In this document: piece after piece, positions 1 to 8,750 of the stretch | Position numbering within the stretch: position 1 is the stretch's first letter | Layout: each line of letters opens with the position of its first letter | Assembly (NCBI RefSeq): GCF_008107635.1 | Contig: NZ_SDGZ01000016.1 | Span: 1-57,761, forward strand | DNA length: 57,761 nt | Source of the DNA: Weissella muntiaci | Lineage (GTDB): Bacteria > Bacillota > Bacilli > Lactobacillales > Lactobacillaceae | Direction of reading: 5' to 3' | Notes under the pieces: model-generated | The model's input: only the letters and a program-made list of their open reading frames with translations | Told to the model about the DNA's origin: nothing | Databases searched by the model: none | Translations under genes and position numbers: made by a program

Positions 1-34
1 GAGGATTAAGAGTTCTTTCTAGATAAACATAAAC

Positions 35-152
35 GTGTCGTGATGATGGCACTGAGGATACACCTGTTCCCATACCGAACACAGAAGTTAAGCTCAGTAG
101 CGCCGAAAGTAGTTGGAGGATCTCTTCCTGCGAGGATAGGACGTCGCGATGC
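35..152 (+). rRNA. rrf: 5S ribosomal RNA
   Basis: Recognised from the conserved Firmicutes 5S core (CCCATACCGAACACAGAAGT around 71-90, then the GCGCCGAAAGTAGTTGG region). The two ends pair (positions 35-45 with 142-152, using G-U pairs), which sets the ends to within a few bases. Bases 1-34 look like the 23S-5S spacer. It heads a tRNA cluster, as at the end of an rrn operon. Confidence 0.95.
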
Positions 153-156
153 ATTT

Positions 157-229
157 GGACGTTTAGCTCAGCTGGGAGAGCACCTGCCTTACAAGCAGGG
201 GGTCACAGGTTCGATCCCTGTAACGTCCA
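157..229 (+). tRNA. tRNA-Val (TAC)
   Basis: A full cloverleaf folds: acceptor GGACGTT pairs with AACGTCC, anticodon loop CTTACAA between CCTGC and GCAGG gives anticodon TAC, and the T arm holds GGTTCGATC. The discriminator base is A and no CCA is encoded. It starts four bases after the 5S end, so it is co-transcribed with the rRNA operon. Confidence 0.96.
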
Positions 230-231
230 TT

Positions 232-305
232 GGTCGCATGGTCTAGTTGGTTAGGACGCCTGCCTGTCACGCAGGAGATCACGGGTTCGAACCCCGTTGT
301 GACCG
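232..305 (+). tRNA. tRNA-Asp (GTC)
   Basis: Cloverleaf with acceptor GGTCGCA/TGTGACC (wobbles included), anticodon loop CTGTCAC between CCTGC and GCAGG giving GTC, T arm GGGTTCGAACCCC, discriminator G. It is two bases after tRNA-Val in the same transcript. Confidence 0.96.
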
Positions 306-333
306 CTCATATATTAATATTGTGTCGCCTGAT

Positions 334-407
334 AGGGGTATAGTTTAACGGTAGAACGACGGTCTCCAAAACCGTTGGTGGGGGTTCGATTCCCTCTACC
401 CCTGCCA
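334..407 (+). tRNA. tRNA-Trp (CCA)
   Basis: Cloverleaf with acceptor AGGGGTA pairing TACCCCT, anticodon loop CTCCAAA between ACGGT and ACCGT giving CCA, discriminator G typical of tRNA-Trp, and a genomically encoded 3' CCA at 405-407. Confidence 0.96.
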
Positions 408-408
408 T

Positions 409-482
409 GGCGGTAGTGGTGAAGTGGTTAACACATCGGTTTGTGGTACCGACACGCGTGGGTTCGATTCCCATCTACCGCC
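409..482 (+). tRNA. tRNA-His (GTG)
   Basis: Anticodon loop TTGTGGT between TCGGT and ACCGA gives GTG. The extra G at -1 (409) faces the discriminator C (482), the hallmark identity pair of tRNA-His; the seven-pair acceptor stem GCGGTAG/CTACCGC follows. It directly follows the CCA of tRNA-Trp. Confidence 0.95.
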
Positions 483-501
483 CTTGACACAATATTATTA
501 T

Positions 502-585
502 GCCGTTGTGGCGGAATAGGCAGACGCGCTGGACTCAAAATCCAGTTCCCGCAAGGGAGTGTGGGTTCGACCCCCACCGACGGCA
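502..585 (+). tRNA. tRNA-Leu (CAA)
   Basis: An 84-base class II tRNA with a long variable arm (TTCCCGCAAGGGAGT). The anticodon loop CTCAAAA between CTGGA and TCCAG gives CAA, decoding TTG, which is a very frequent leucine codon in the surrounding highly expressed genes. Acceptor GCCGTTG pairs CGACGGC. Confidence 0.95.
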
Positions 586-589
586 TTAT

Positions 590-663
590 CGGGACGTAGC
601 TCAGCTTGGTAGAGCACCTGGTTTGGGACCAGGGGGTCGCAGGTTCGAATCCTGTCGTCCCGA
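590..663 (+). tRNA. tRNA-Pro (TGG)
   Basis: Acceptor CGGGACG pairs CGTCCCG, anticodon loop TTTGGGA between CCTGG and CCAGG gives TGG, T arm AGGTTCGAATCCT, discriminator A. It is the last tRNA of the operon and is followed by a strong terminator. Confidence 0.96.
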
Positions 664-667
664 TTAA

Positions 668-708
668 AAAAAGCGATTATCATTTCATTATGATAATCGC
701 TTTTTCTT
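668..708 (+). terminator. Terminator of the 5S/tRNA operon
   Basis: A 15-bp perfect stem (668-682 with 691-705), built around GCGATTATCA and its complement, ends in a T-run and starts five bases after tRNA-Pro. Confidence 0.92.
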
Positions 709-772
709 TACCAAGTAGCAATAAAACAGTTATGATTAAAGTACTTAAATATATTTCGGAAAGGGACAAGCA

Positions 773-1075
773 ATGGCACATACAGCGATCCATGAGGAAG
801 CCTATCAAGCATTAATGAATAAACTGGGTGAGGCTGGACCAATTTTACGAGAGCGATCATTTAACGTACTTGAGGGATTTCAGGTTAAGGACTCTGAGGG
901 AACAGAAGCAACCTATTCGTATTTTGATGTTGTTTATCGCGCTGATGAAAGTTATTGGTCTCCTTTGGGTGATGAGGATCGGCTGACCTTATATGATGTG
1001 ACTGATTATCAAGTCAAAGATCAAACGACGGGTCATTGGCTTGCAATGCCTGAATGGTTTAATAATACAAAGTGA
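773..1075 (+). CDS. Small protein of unknown function
   Basis: A 100-residue soluble protein with no signal peptide or membrane segment. It is acidic and rich in aromatic residues (YSYFDVVYRADESYWSPLG in the middle, WLAMPEWF near the end). The start follows AAGGGAC with good spacing. It stands alone between the terminator of the tRNA operon and a bidirectional terminator, so it is a monocistronic unit. I do not recognise a family. That it is a real gene rests on the ribosome binding site, codon use and clean flanking terminators. Confidence 0.75.
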   Translation: MAHTAIHEEAYQALMNKLGEAGPILRERSFNVLEGFQVKDSEGTEATYSYFDVVYRADESYWSPLGDEDRLTLYDVTDYQVKDQTTGHWLAMPEWFNNTK

Positions 1076-1115
1076 AAAAGAGCGACTATGTTTTAAAATC
1101 ATAGTCGCTCTTTTT
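1075..1115. terminator. Bidirectional terminator between convergent genes
   Basis: A 16-bp perfect stem (1075-1090 with 1100-1115) has an A-run on the left arm and a T-run on the right arm, so it can stop transcription from both sides. It touches the stop codons of the small gene on the left and the minus-strand YfhO-type gene on the right. Confidence 0.92.
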
Positions 1116-3888
1116 ATTTATGTTTAAACTTCTTAATGCATAGATAGCACATCGCCCCGAATGTAGCAATCCCAGAAATAAGGATTCCAAAGATTAAGTA
1201 AGGGGTGTGGTACGTGATTACAACGGTCCGTTGATGGGCCGGAATTTTTAGGCCAATGAAGGCGTTGTTAACTTTAATAATGGAAGCATCATCGCTGCGC
1301 CAGCCGGCACTGAACGGAATCGAGCTAGCAAGGACACGCTCATGATCAGCTGCATTCTTTAATGTTATCGTGATCCGATCCTTAGAAATCTTGAATTTGG
1401 GTTTAGAAGATTGCGCAGCAGTGGCGACAGTTCTAAACCGATGATCAGTTGGCGTCGCTACGATTTTGGCTGTAAATCGGTAATTACCAGGTTTGTCAAA
1501 ACTAAGTGGAATAAACTGATCTTTTTGATAATTACGAGCAGCCCCTAAGTTCAAGACAATGGTCGTGCGTGGATTATAGAATGATAGATTATTTTTCCCT
1601 GTCTGAGTGAACTTAGCAGAAGTTCCAAGATAATCAGCAGTAAGTGTGTAGCCACTGATTTGTGTATCTAAATTAGTAAGATTATTTTTGATCCAGTTCC
1701 AAGTATACGCACTTTGATTATTTCGATAGCTAGTGGGTTGAGACGGATTAGCCTTTGTTAAGGCGGCGTTGAATTGATTGGTTGCCAACGCGGTCTTAAA
1801 GCGGCCGCTGAATCCAAATGGAGTGCCCTCTAGGTTTGAAATCACTAGTTGCAGATTAGTACCAGCCAATTTCGAATTCTTTTTTAAGAAGATTCCATTT
1901 GGTAAAAGAGTAGGTTCACTAGACCAGTTAATTTGGCTCGTACTTTGATAATGTACTTGATCGTTGTATGAGATCTTAGCGGTTGTTAACGTTTTAGCAA
2001 AACTAGATCGATCCGCCTTAATAGGCGAATTCAAGACAGTTGTATCAGCCAGTGTAGCTGCCTTGGTCGTGCTATCAAGAGCGTTAAACGCTTTGGTCGA
2101 GATTTGATGTTTTGTTTCATAGAAGAGCGGGTATGCCGTCTCTGAAACTTGGCGAGTTTGCCGATTAACTGGGGCGAGGTTATCTGCTGAGAAATTAGCT
2201 AACTTGTGGTCTGAGTTCAGATAGACTTGATTTACTCCTAGAATATTTAGTAGATTACTATCTAAATTAGCGTTACTGACAACGTCATTTGGATTGCTGT
2301 TAGCTACTCCTAATTGATTCATCAATAGGCCAAGTGACCCATTTTGTAGTGACCAATAACTCTCGATATTTTGGATTGCGCTTAGGCTTGCAAGATTGCT
2401 GGCTGGAGAAATTCCATTGACATCATTTAGAGGGTTAGCAACGTAGCTACGTTGATTAGTTTGATAATTAGTGTAGTTGGCTTGCTGTTTAGTTAATTGA
2501 TTAACAGCTGCTTTGGTAATCATCTTGCTTTGACTTGGATCAGAATTATCCTGATGGTTTAGGTTCATTGTTAAAATGGCGTTGGCAACAACTAAGAATG
2601 TAATCAAATGATACCAGCGTTGCTGATTATGAAGCGTCATAATACTTATGATTAACAGTGCAATTACCAGACCAAAGGAGCTTTGTAGACTAAATTTGGA
2701 AATGTAGAATAAGCTAAGGCACGCGATCAGCGAAAAAATGATGCTATAACGAATGTCCCGACGATCGATTATCTGGCGATGATCGATTAGGTAACTTAAT
2801 GCTAGCCCGAGGGGGAAATTGAGTAAAAATGACCAGCGATTTGATGGAGAAGAGCCACCGTTCATGATCGCCGCAAAGATTGGAAAGACGAACATGGCAA
2901 CTAGAAGAAGAACTAATAATTGGCGCTTATGCCCATCAAATCTGTGATGGTTAAATACAACGATTAGGGCGAATATACTTAGAATACTGAAGCCACCTGT
3001 GAACCAAAAAGTTGGTGTAGCTAGGTTACCGATTAACGTACCAGGTAAAGCCAGATAATAACTGAAAGGGTACAATAGGAGTCCGTTTGCAATCGACTTA
3101 CCAGAACGTGCAGAGTTTGCGAGGCTCACGATTCCAGGCAGAAAGAGCCAAGCGCTCAATGCAAGTCCCCAGAGAACGGCAACTGCTAATTTAAAGAACC
3201 GTTTTACTGAGCGGAACGCTGGATTTTGAATCCATAAGACGGCCCAGTAGACTAGCGCGGCAATTGTTAACATGAATGCAAAATAGAAGTTGTTAAATAG
3301 GGTCCAAGCGGTCATCAAAACCAATAAAGAATAGCGTTGCTTTGTTACTGCACGATTAACTGCCACAATTAAAATTGGTAAAATGATTAGCGGATTTAAA
3401 AAGAATGGATGCTCAAATGCAGCGAATGCAGTATAACCAAAGAAGGTATAACTCACTGCCCCCAGCGATTTTGCAAGTGGACTGAATGTACCCAGTTTTG
3501 TGCTGGCCCAAATAAAGCTAATTCCTGCAAGATAGAGTCGAACAATGATCATAAGGCTGTAGAAAATCGGCACTGCACTGACCGGAAGGAAAGCGACCGG
3601 ATAGGTAAAGATATCGCCAATCGTATAGTATGAAAATGTTTGAAGGTAATCAGCGCCCAAACCGATTTGCCAACTCCACTGAGCAGGTAAAGTGTGATTA
3701 AAGATGAGTTGTCGAAGTGTTTCGCGCCAGCTGAGCAAAGCTGGGTAGTGTTGGGTAATTCCATCAGCATTCCAAATTAAAGTTGAACCTGTAAAAAAAT
3801 ATGCTGAGAAGACGAATAAGATGATTATTAGAAAAAGAATGGTGAACTGTAGATATGTATTTCGCGATAGCGTGCTATTTTTTTGCAT
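1114..3888 (-). CDS. YfhO-family polytopic membrane protein
   Basis: A 924-residue integral membrane protein. About a dozen hydrophobic segments fill the first 450 residues, followed by a long Thr/Asn/Gln-rich extracytoplasmic part and a final membrane anchor ending in basic residues. This layout is that of the YfhO family, GT-C-fold proteins linked in Firmicutes to glycosylation of wall polymers such as lipoteichoic acid. The motif NADGITQHYPALLSW early in the protein fits the acidic loop typical of GT-C enzymes. The start is the ATG at 3888, preceded by GGAGCTTTAACA; a longer reading frame upstream lacks a ribosome binding site. Function is inferred from family; the substrate is not visible. 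Confidence 0.88.
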   Translation of the reverse strand: MQKNSTLSRNTYLQFTILFLIIILFVFSAYFFTGSTLIWNADGITQHYPALLSWRETLRQLIFNHTLPAQWSWQIGLGADYLQTFSYYTIGDIFTYPVAFLPVSAVPIFYSLMIIVRLYLAGISFIWASTKLGTFSPLAKSLGAVSYTFFGYTAFAAFEHPFFLNPLIILPILIVAVNRAVTKQRYSLLVLMTAWTLFNNFYFAFMLTIAALVYWAVLWIQNPAFRSVKRFFKLAVAVLWGLALSAWLFLPGIVSLANSARSGKSIANGLLLYPFSYYLALPGTLIGNLATPTFWFTGGFSILSIFALIVVFNHHRFDGHKRQLLVLLLVAMFVFPIFAAIMNGGSSPSNRWSFLLNFPLGLALSYLIDHRQIIDRRDIRYSIIFSLIACLSLFYISKFSLQSSFGLVIALLIISIMTLHNQQRWYHLITFLVVANAILTMNLNHQDNSDPSQSKMITKAAVNQLTKQQANYTNYQTNQRSYVANPLNDVNGISPASNLASLSAIQNIESYWSLQNGSLGLLMNQLGVANSNPNDVVSNANLDSNLLNILGVNQVYLNSDHKLANFSADNLAPVNRQTRQVSETAYPLFYETKHQISTKAFNALDSTTKAATLADTTVLNSPIKADRSSFAKTLTTAKISYNDQVHYQSTSQINWSSEPTLLPNGIFLKKNSKLAGTNLQLVISNLEGTPFGFSGRFKTALATNQFNAALTKANPSQPTSYRNNQSAYTWNWIKNNLTNLDTQISGYTLTADYLGTSAKFTQTGKNNLSFYNPRTTIVLNLGAARNYQKDQFIPLSFDKPGNYRFTAKIVATPTDHRFRTVATAAQSSKPKFKISKDRITITLKNAADHERVLASSIPFSAGWRSDDASIIKVNNAFIGLKIPAHQRTVVITYHTPYLIFGILISGIATFGAMCYLCIKKFKHK

Positions 3889-4180
3889 TGTTAAAGCTCC
3901 TAATTTCCTAAGTAAAAGTATAACAGACTTGAATATTCGCAAGATTAAAAAAAGTCAGATTAATAATTCAGTGTGGTTGTTTCAAAACAAATTGAATAGT
4001 TTGTGAAAAGAATAAGAACGATGGGTACACATTTTATATAGGAAGAAATAAAAAATTTAATAAAATATTTAGATTAATCAATCTCACCTATACAAATTCA
4101 ATGGTGAAACGAAATGAAAGTACTCTTTTTAGGATTTCAGAACAATCTAGTGAAATATACCAATGTTACAATTGAATTTC

Positions 4181-4195
4181 ATGAAAACGTTTACT
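4181..4195 (+). promoter_or_regulatory. cre site (CcpA operator)
   Basis: ATGAAAACGTTTACT matches the consensus WTGNAANCGNWNNCW at every defined position. It lies about 200 bases upstream of the mannose PTS start, the expected setting for carbon-catabolite control by CcpA with HPr-Ser-P. Which of the two divergent genes it controls is not shown by the sequence. Confidence 0.7.
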
Positions 4196-4345
4196 TATAG
4201 AAATATTTAAGGTATTATATTTATGGCTCATAAAATAAATGATATGTGAAGAGTGTTAGTATTTATGATCGAAATTGCTTGATGAAAGATAATTTTTGTT
4301 TCAGACAATTTATTTTGAGATATGGATATATTTTCATGAAAATTA

Positions 4346-4364
4346 TTGGTATGAGCGGTGCATT
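4346..4364 (+). promoter_or_regulatory. Sigma-54-like -24/-12 promoter
   Basis: TTGGTATGAGCGGTGCATT has GG and GC separated by exactly ten bases, as in the RpoN consensus TGGCAC-N5-TTGC, although two or three consensus positions differ. It sits 35-50 bases upstream of the PTS start. In lactobacilli, listeria and enterococci the mannose PTS is often transcribed by sigma-54 with a LevR/ManR activator, which makes the match plausible. Confidence 0.5.
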
Positions 4365-4398
4365 TTTACTATTTTTTTCATAAAAGGAGGTAGAGAAG

Positions 4399-5388
4399 TT
4401 GAGTTTTGGAATTATTATTGCGAGCCACGGTGAGTTCGCTAAAGGCATCCATCAATCAGGTTCAATGATTTTTGGTGATCAGGAAAAAGTTGAAATTGTG
4501 ACTTTCATGCCTAATGAAGGACCAGCTGAGCTACATGCCAAGTTTGAGGATGCAATTGCTAAGTTTGATGCTGAGGATGAAGTTTTGGTCCTTGCTGATT
4601 TGTGGAGTGGGTCACCATTCAATCAAGCCAGTGCAGTATTGAATGAGAATCCTGATCGCAAGATTGCGATTATCACGGGACTTAATTTGCCAATGTTGAT
4701 TCAAGCTTATACTGAACGGATGATGGATGCAGCAGCTGGTGTAGAACAAGTTGCCGCTAATATCATCAAAGAAGCTAAGGGTGGAATTCGCGTTTTGCCT
4801 GAGACTTTGGAACCAGCTGACGAAGCTACTAGTGTAACAATCGATGATGGACCTAGTGAAGCGATCCCAGAGGGAACTGTTATTGGTGATGGTAAGATTA
4901 AGATCAATCTTGTCCGTGTTGACACACGTCTCTTACATGGGCAAGTTGCAACAGCATGGACACCTGATTCAAAGGCCGATCGAATCATTGTTGTTTCTGA
5001 CAATGTGGCCAAGGATGAGATGCGTAAGACGTTGATCGAACAAGCTGCACCATCTGGTGTTAAGGCCAATGTTGTTCCAATCAAGAAGATGATTGAAGTA
5101 GCAAAGGATCCACGTTTTGGAAATACTCACGCTTTCTTGCTGTTTGAAACACCTGAGGATGCTTTGGCAGCCGTCGAAGGTGGTGTTCCAATTGAGACAA
5201 TCAATGTTGGATCAATGGCCCACAGTAAGGGTAAGACAATGGTCAATAATGTTTTGTCGATGGACAAGACTGATGTTGAGACATTTGAAAAGCTACGTGA
5301 TTTGGGCATTAAGTTTGACGTCCGTAAAGTGCCAAACGACTCAAAGGCTGATCTATTCGGTTTGATCAAAAAAGCTAACGTACAATAG
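4399..5388 (+). CDS. manX: PTS mannose/fructose/sorbose-family IIAB component
   Basis: A 329-residue fused EIIA-EIIB protein that passes phosphate from HPr to the incoming hexose. The IIA domain occupies about 1-130, with the phosphorylated His10 in [11 protein letters not shown] linker rich in acidic residues (135-163) leads to the IIB domain, whose phospho-histidine is His180 in [11 protein letters not shown]. The start is TTG at 4399, placed eight bases after AAGGAGG; no ATG fits. IIC and IID follow within 20 bases each, so the three form one operon. Substrate is probably mannose/glucose by family, but the exact sugar cannot be read. Confidence 0.95.
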   Translation: MSFGIIIASHGEFAKGIHQSGSMIFGDQEKVEIVTFMPNEGPAELHAKFEDAIAKFDAEDEVLVLADLWSGSPFNQASAVLNENPDRKIAIITGLNLPMLIQAYTERMMDAAAGVEQVAANIIKEAKGGIRVLPETLEPADEATSVTIDDGPSEAIPEGTVIGDGKIKINLVRVDTRLLHGQVATAWTPDSKADRIIVVSDNVAKDEMRKTLIEQAAPSGVKANVVPIKKMIEVAKDPRFGNTHAFLLFETPEDALAAVEGGVPIETINVGSMAHSKGKTMVNNVLSMDKTDVETFEKLRDLGIKFDVRKVPNDSKADLFGLIKKANVQ

Positions 5389-5406
5389 TAAAGGAGAACT
5401 TCTAAA

Positions 5407-6219
5407 ATGAGTGCTATCTCAGTGTTTTTCGTCCTCGTCTTCGCGTTCTTAGCCGGACTTGAAGGTATCTTGGACCAATGGCAACTTCACCAACCAATCA
5501 TCGCCAGTTCTTTGATTGGACTTGCAACCGGGCATTTGGCCGCAGGAGTTATCCTTGGTGGAAGTCTACAAATGATTGCCCTTGGTTGGGCAAATGTCGG
5601 AGCCGCAGTTGCTCCCGATGCCGCGCTGGCTTCAGTTGCCTCAGCCATCTTGATGGTTCAGTCAGGTAACTTCTCGCTAAGCCATATTACAGGAATTATT
5701 ATTCCAGCTGCCATTCTTTTGGCAACTGCCGGACTTGTTTTGACGACATTGGTTCGTTTCTTGTCCGTTGGTATTGTTCACTTGGCTGATGCGCAGGCCG
5801 AAAAGGGTTCATATAACGGTGTGGCTTTCTGGCATATTGTTGCCCTAGTTATGCAAGGGTTGCGTATTGCAATCCCAGCCGGATTATTGCTAATCGTGCC
5901 TCAACAAGTTGTTATGAACGCCTTGAACTCAATTCCAGCAGTTATCACTGGTGGTTTGGCAGTTGGTGGTGGAATGGTCGTTGTTGTTGGTTACGGAATG
6001 GTTATCAACTTGATGGCGACCCGCGAATTGTGGCCTTTCTTCTTCCTTGGTTTCGCAATTGCACCAATCTCTGAATTGACTTTGATTGCAATCGGAATTA
6101 TCGGAGTTGTGATTGCTTTGGTTTACTTGGCATTGCAAAATAACAATTCAGGTTCATCAAATGGTGGCGGTGGTAAGTCAGCCGGCGATCCAATTGGTGA
6201 TATCCTAAACGAATACTAG
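5407..6219 (+). CDS. manY: PTS mannose-family IIC component
   Basis: A 270-residue membrane permease subunit of the mannose-type PTS. Eight or so hydrophobic segments cover nearly the whole length, and the early sequence GLEGILDQWQLHQPIIASSL followed by GGSLQMIALGWANVG is characteristic of EIIC-Man. The C-terminus is glycine-rich (SGSSNGGGGKSAGD). The gene follows manX by 18 bases with AAGGAGAACTT as ribosome binding site. With IID it forms the transport channel. Confidence 0.95.
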   Translation: MSAISVFFVLVFAFLAGLEGILDQWQLHQPIIASSLIGLATGHLAAGVILGGSLQMIALGWANVGAAVAPDAALASVASAILMVQSGNFSLSHITGIIIPAAILLATAGLVLTTLVRFLSVGIVHLADAQAEKGSYNGVAFWHIVALVMQGLRIAIPAGLLLIVPQQVVMNALNSIPAVITGGLAVGGGMVVVVGYGMVINLMATRELWPFFFLGFAIAPISELTLIAIGIIGVVIALVYLALQNNNSGSSNGGGGKSAGDPIGDILNEY

Positions 6220-6236
6220 GAAGGAGTTTAACTAAA

Positions 6237-7208
6237 ATGGAAAATACTACTAATAAAGTTACCCTTTCTAAGGGGACCCGTTTTAAGGTTATGATGAGCT
6301 CAATGTTCTTGCAAGGTTCATGGAACTATGAGCGTATGCAAAACGTTGGTTGGGCATTCTCATTGATGCCTGCTTTGAAGAAGTTGTACAAGCCTGGTTC
6401 TGAAGAGGCAAAACTAGCTTTGCAACGTCACATGGAGTTCTTTAACACACATCCATACTTGGCGTCACCAATCCTTGGAGTTACTTTGGCGCTTGAAGAA
6501 GAGCGTGCAAATGGTACTCAAATCGATAATGCTGCCATTCAAGGTGTGAAGGTCGGAATGATGGGACCACTTGCTGGTATCGGAGATCCCGTCTTCTGGT
6601 TCACAATTCGTCCGATTATTGGAGCCATTGCAGCTTCACTTGCAACTGGTGGATCAATTATCGCCCCATTAGTATTCTTTATTGCTTGGAATGCAATCCG
6701 TATCTCGTTCTTGTGGTATTCACAAGAATTTGGTTACAAGCAAGGAACTGCAATTACAAGCGACCTTGGTGGTGGAATGTTGCAACAAGTTACGAAGGGT
6801 GCCTCAATTCTAGGTATGTTCGTGCTAGGGGCCTTGATTCAACGTTGGGTTTCGATTAGCTGGACTGGTCCAAATGCAGTTGTTTCAAAGATTCCATTGT
6901 CTAAGGGAGCATATCTTGACTGGAACAGCCTACCATCAGGAACAAAGGGTGTTCAATCAGCAATTACAACTTTGTTCTCACAAGACTCTACTGGTGCCAT
7001 TAAACAATCTGGTGTTTTCATGTCATCAACAAAGGTGACTTACCTACAAGATAACTTGAATACTTTGCTACCAGGTCTTTCAGCCTTGTTGCTAACATTC
7101 CTTGTTATCTGGTTGTTGCGTAAGTTCAAGAGCCGTAACACGCCATTGATTATCATCATTGGAATGTTCATTCTTGGAATTTTGCTTCACTGGGCAGGTT
7201 TGATGTAA
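6237..7208 (+). CDS. manZ: PTS mannose-family IID component
   Basis: A 323-residue IID subunit. Family hallmarks are visible: SWNYERMQNVGWAFSLMPAL near residue 30, GMMGPLAGIGDPVFW near 110, and hydrophobic segments in the C-terminal half. In Listeria and Lactococcus this protein with IIC is also the receptor for class IIa bacteriocins and some phages, which may apply here. It follows IIC by 17 bases and is the last gene before a strong terminator. Confidence 0.95.
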   Translation: MENTTNKVTLSKGTRFKVMMSSMFLQGSWNYERMQNVGWAFSLMPALKKLYKPGSEEAKLALQRHMEFFNTHPYLASPILGVTLALEEERANGTQIDNAAIQGVKVGMMGPLAGIGDPVFWFTIRPIIGAIAASLATGGSIIAPLVFFIAWNAIRISFLWYSQEFGYKQGTAITSDLGGGMLQQVTKGASILGMFVLGALIQRWVSISWTGPNAVVSKIPLSKGAYLDWNSLPSGTKGVQSAITTLFSQDSTGAIKQSGVFMSSTKVTYLQDNLNTLLPGLSALLLTFLVIWLLRKFKSRNTPLIIIIGMFILGILLHWAGLM

Positions 7209-7238
7209 GCTTAATTATTTTCAATAATTATCATAATG

Positions 7239-7272
7239 GCCACCAAATTGATATTAGATTTGGTGGCTTTTT
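7239..7272 (+). terminator. Terminator after the PTS operon
   Basis: A ten-base perfect stem, GCCACCAAAT with ATTTGGTGGC, with a nine-base loop and a T-run. It separates the IID gene from the DUF956 gene, which must therefore be reached by read-through or its own promoter. Confidence 0.92.
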
Positions 7273-7318
7273 GGTAAAATAAGATTAGACAAGAATGATA
7301 TAGAGTAGAGGTACGCAA

Positions 7319-7681
7319 ATGGTAGAGTCGATCAATACACGTGCAGATTTTACAACTGAAACAGTCGCTTATCTCGGCTTTCCAAAGTATGGGCAATTGA
7401 TGATGGGCGATAAGGGGATGGAATTTTTCTCTGATCGGAATGTTGCTGATAATATGACCTTTCCGTGGAATTCGATTTTAAGAGTTGAGGGTGATATTTC
7501 GCGTTCGGGAAAGGTCCGACGTCAATTTTACATCGTTTTGCAAAATCAGGTTAAAATTCGTTTTTCATCAAAAAATGCAGGAAAGATATTAAGCCTATTC
7601 CGTAACCAACTGGGTGATGAACGGGTGGTACGCGCACCATCATTCCTTGGTACGTTTACAAGTGCTTTTAAGCGAAAGTAG
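7319..7681 (+). CDS. manO: DUF956 family protein (ManO-like), PTS-associated
   Basis: A 120-residue soluble protein of the DUF956 family, whose genes usually lie directly downstream of mannose-PTS operons; it has been proposed to modulate that operon. Visible family-type features are VAYLGFPKYGQLMMGDKGMEF, FPWNSILRVEGD and a basic C-terminus. The start follows AGAGGTACGCAA. A terminator separates it from manZ, and another follows it. The molecular activity is unknown. Confidence 0.85.
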   Translation: MVESINTRADFTTETVAYLGFPKYGQLMMGDKGMEFFSDRNVADNMTFPWNSILRVEGDISRSGKVRRQFYIVLQNQVKIRFSSKNAGKILSLFRNQLGDERVVRAPSFLGTFTSAFKRK

Positions 7682-7703
7682 AATAAAATAACTGTGTTAA
7701 TTA

Positions 7704-7733
7704 AGCTGGGATTCTAAGAATCCCGGCTTTTTT
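7704..7733 (+). terminator. Terminator after the DUF956 gene
   Basis: AGCTGGGATT pairs with AATCCCGGCT around a four- or five-base loop, followed by a run of seven T. Confidence 0.9.
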
Positions 7734-7825
7734 GTAGTAATAACCTAATTAAGTTAGTAATAACTTAACACCAACTAAAAGATGTGGTATCGTATGAATT
7801 GACTAAAATAAATGGAGTATGGGAA

Positions 7826-8749
7826 ATGGCAAAGCGACGTAAACAGCGTAAACGTGGAAAGCAGGCGTCTTATGCTAGTACAATCACGTTTTTGGTATTA
7901 GTGGCAGTGATTGCATGGTTCTTTCAGGACAATCAACCAGGCGATTCAAAAAAAGCTACTACACAACAGAGTGCAACTACTAGTGTTGGTAGCAGTAGTT
8001 CAACCGTGAGTACAGAGAGTAACAGTGTGGTAAACACTGGGGCCGTAGATTATGGGCATGTTGATGATGTTCATCCAAATGAGTCACTTGCGGGTTCCGT
8101 CTTAACGGATACAGTCAAGGCTAACCTAGCGGCTAACGCAGTCCATTTCAACGGAACGGGCGCCTTCATTTTGAATAATGATGATAGTGACTTGGATCCA
8201 AATGTCTCGTCAGCAATGTATGTAAATTTAAGCCCGGTTGATAATCTGCAACGGCCGGGTGTTGCAAATGCTTTGCTGACTAAATCAGCTCGGCAGTACA
8301 AAAATCGGGTGACAACCGGTAATGCCAGTAAAATTGAGCCAGTTGGCTGGCAACAATTAAAAATTGGCGGGCGTTATCAGTATTTATACAATCGAGGTCA
8401 TTCAATCGGCTATGCAATTGCTGGAAGTGTATCTGGTTTTGATGCTTCAGAAGCTAATATCCAAAACATCACGACCCAGACAGCTTGGGCAAACCAAGCT
8501 TCGAATGGCGATGTGAACAATACGGGCCAAAATTACTATGAAGGACTGGTACGAAAGGCTTTAGACCAAAATAAACGATTACGTTATCAAGTTACACCAG
8601 TCTATGACGGTGATGATCTAGTGCCGGCTGGTAGTCATATCCAGGCGAAGTCAACGGATGGCACTTTGAATTTTAATGTTTTTGTGCCAAATGTCCAACC
8701 TGGAGTTGCCATTGACTACACAAATGGGAGCGCCAAAGTGGTAAATTAG
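7826..8749 (+). CDS. Membrane-anchored DNA/RNA non-specific endonuclease (NucA/EndA-like)
   Basis: A 307-residue protein with a very basic N-terminus (KRRKQRKRGK), one membrane helix at about 18-33, a Ser/Thr-rich spacer to about residue 75, then a beta-beta-alpha-metal nuclease domain. The active-site motif reads YNRGHSIGYAI; the usual DRGH is NRGH here, keeping the catalytic His. Streptococcal EndA, which degrades DNA at the cell surface during uptake, has this architecture. The start is the ATG at 7826, eight bases after GGAG; an upstream GTG in frame has no ribosome binding site. Role in competence or nutrient scavenging is inference. Confidence 0.88.
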   Translation: MAKRRKQRKRGKQASYASTITFLVLVAVIAWFFQDNQPGDSKKATTQQSATTSVGSSSSTVSTESNSVVNTGAVDYGHVDDVHPNESLAGSVLTDTVKANLAANAVHFNGTGAFILNNDDSDLDPNVSSAMYVNLSPVDNLQRPGVANALLTKSARQYKNRVTTGNASKIEPVGWQQLKIGGRYQYLYNRGHSIGYAIAGSVSGFDASEANIQNITTQTAWANQASNGDVNNTGQNYYEGLVRKALDQNKRLRYQVTPVYDGDDLVPAGSHIQAKSTDGTLNFNVFVPNVQPGVAIDYTNGSAKVVN

Positions 8750-8750
8750 C

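Larger units (their letters stand above)
3889..4398. other. 510-base intergenic region between divergent genes
   Basis: No coding sequence is visible. The region is strongly AT-rich and separates the minus-strand YfhO gene from the plus-strand PTS operon. It contains a perfect cre match (4181-4195) and a sigma-54-like -24/-12 element (4346-4364), listed separately. The remaining stretch between them would be the place for binding of a LevR/ManR-type activator, but I could not identify a specific site. Confidence 0.6.

Noticed and set aside
40-246. Reading frame across the 5S rRNA and tRNA-Val
   Set aside because: The DNA is fully accounted for by structural RNA genes.
3409-3770. Short reading frames inside the YfhO-type gene
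   Set aside because: They lie in other frames of a well-supported long gene and have no ribosome binding sites.
4707-5369. Antisense and alternate-frame reading frames inside the PTS IIAB gene
   Set aside because: They shadow a clear two-domain protein and show no independent signals.
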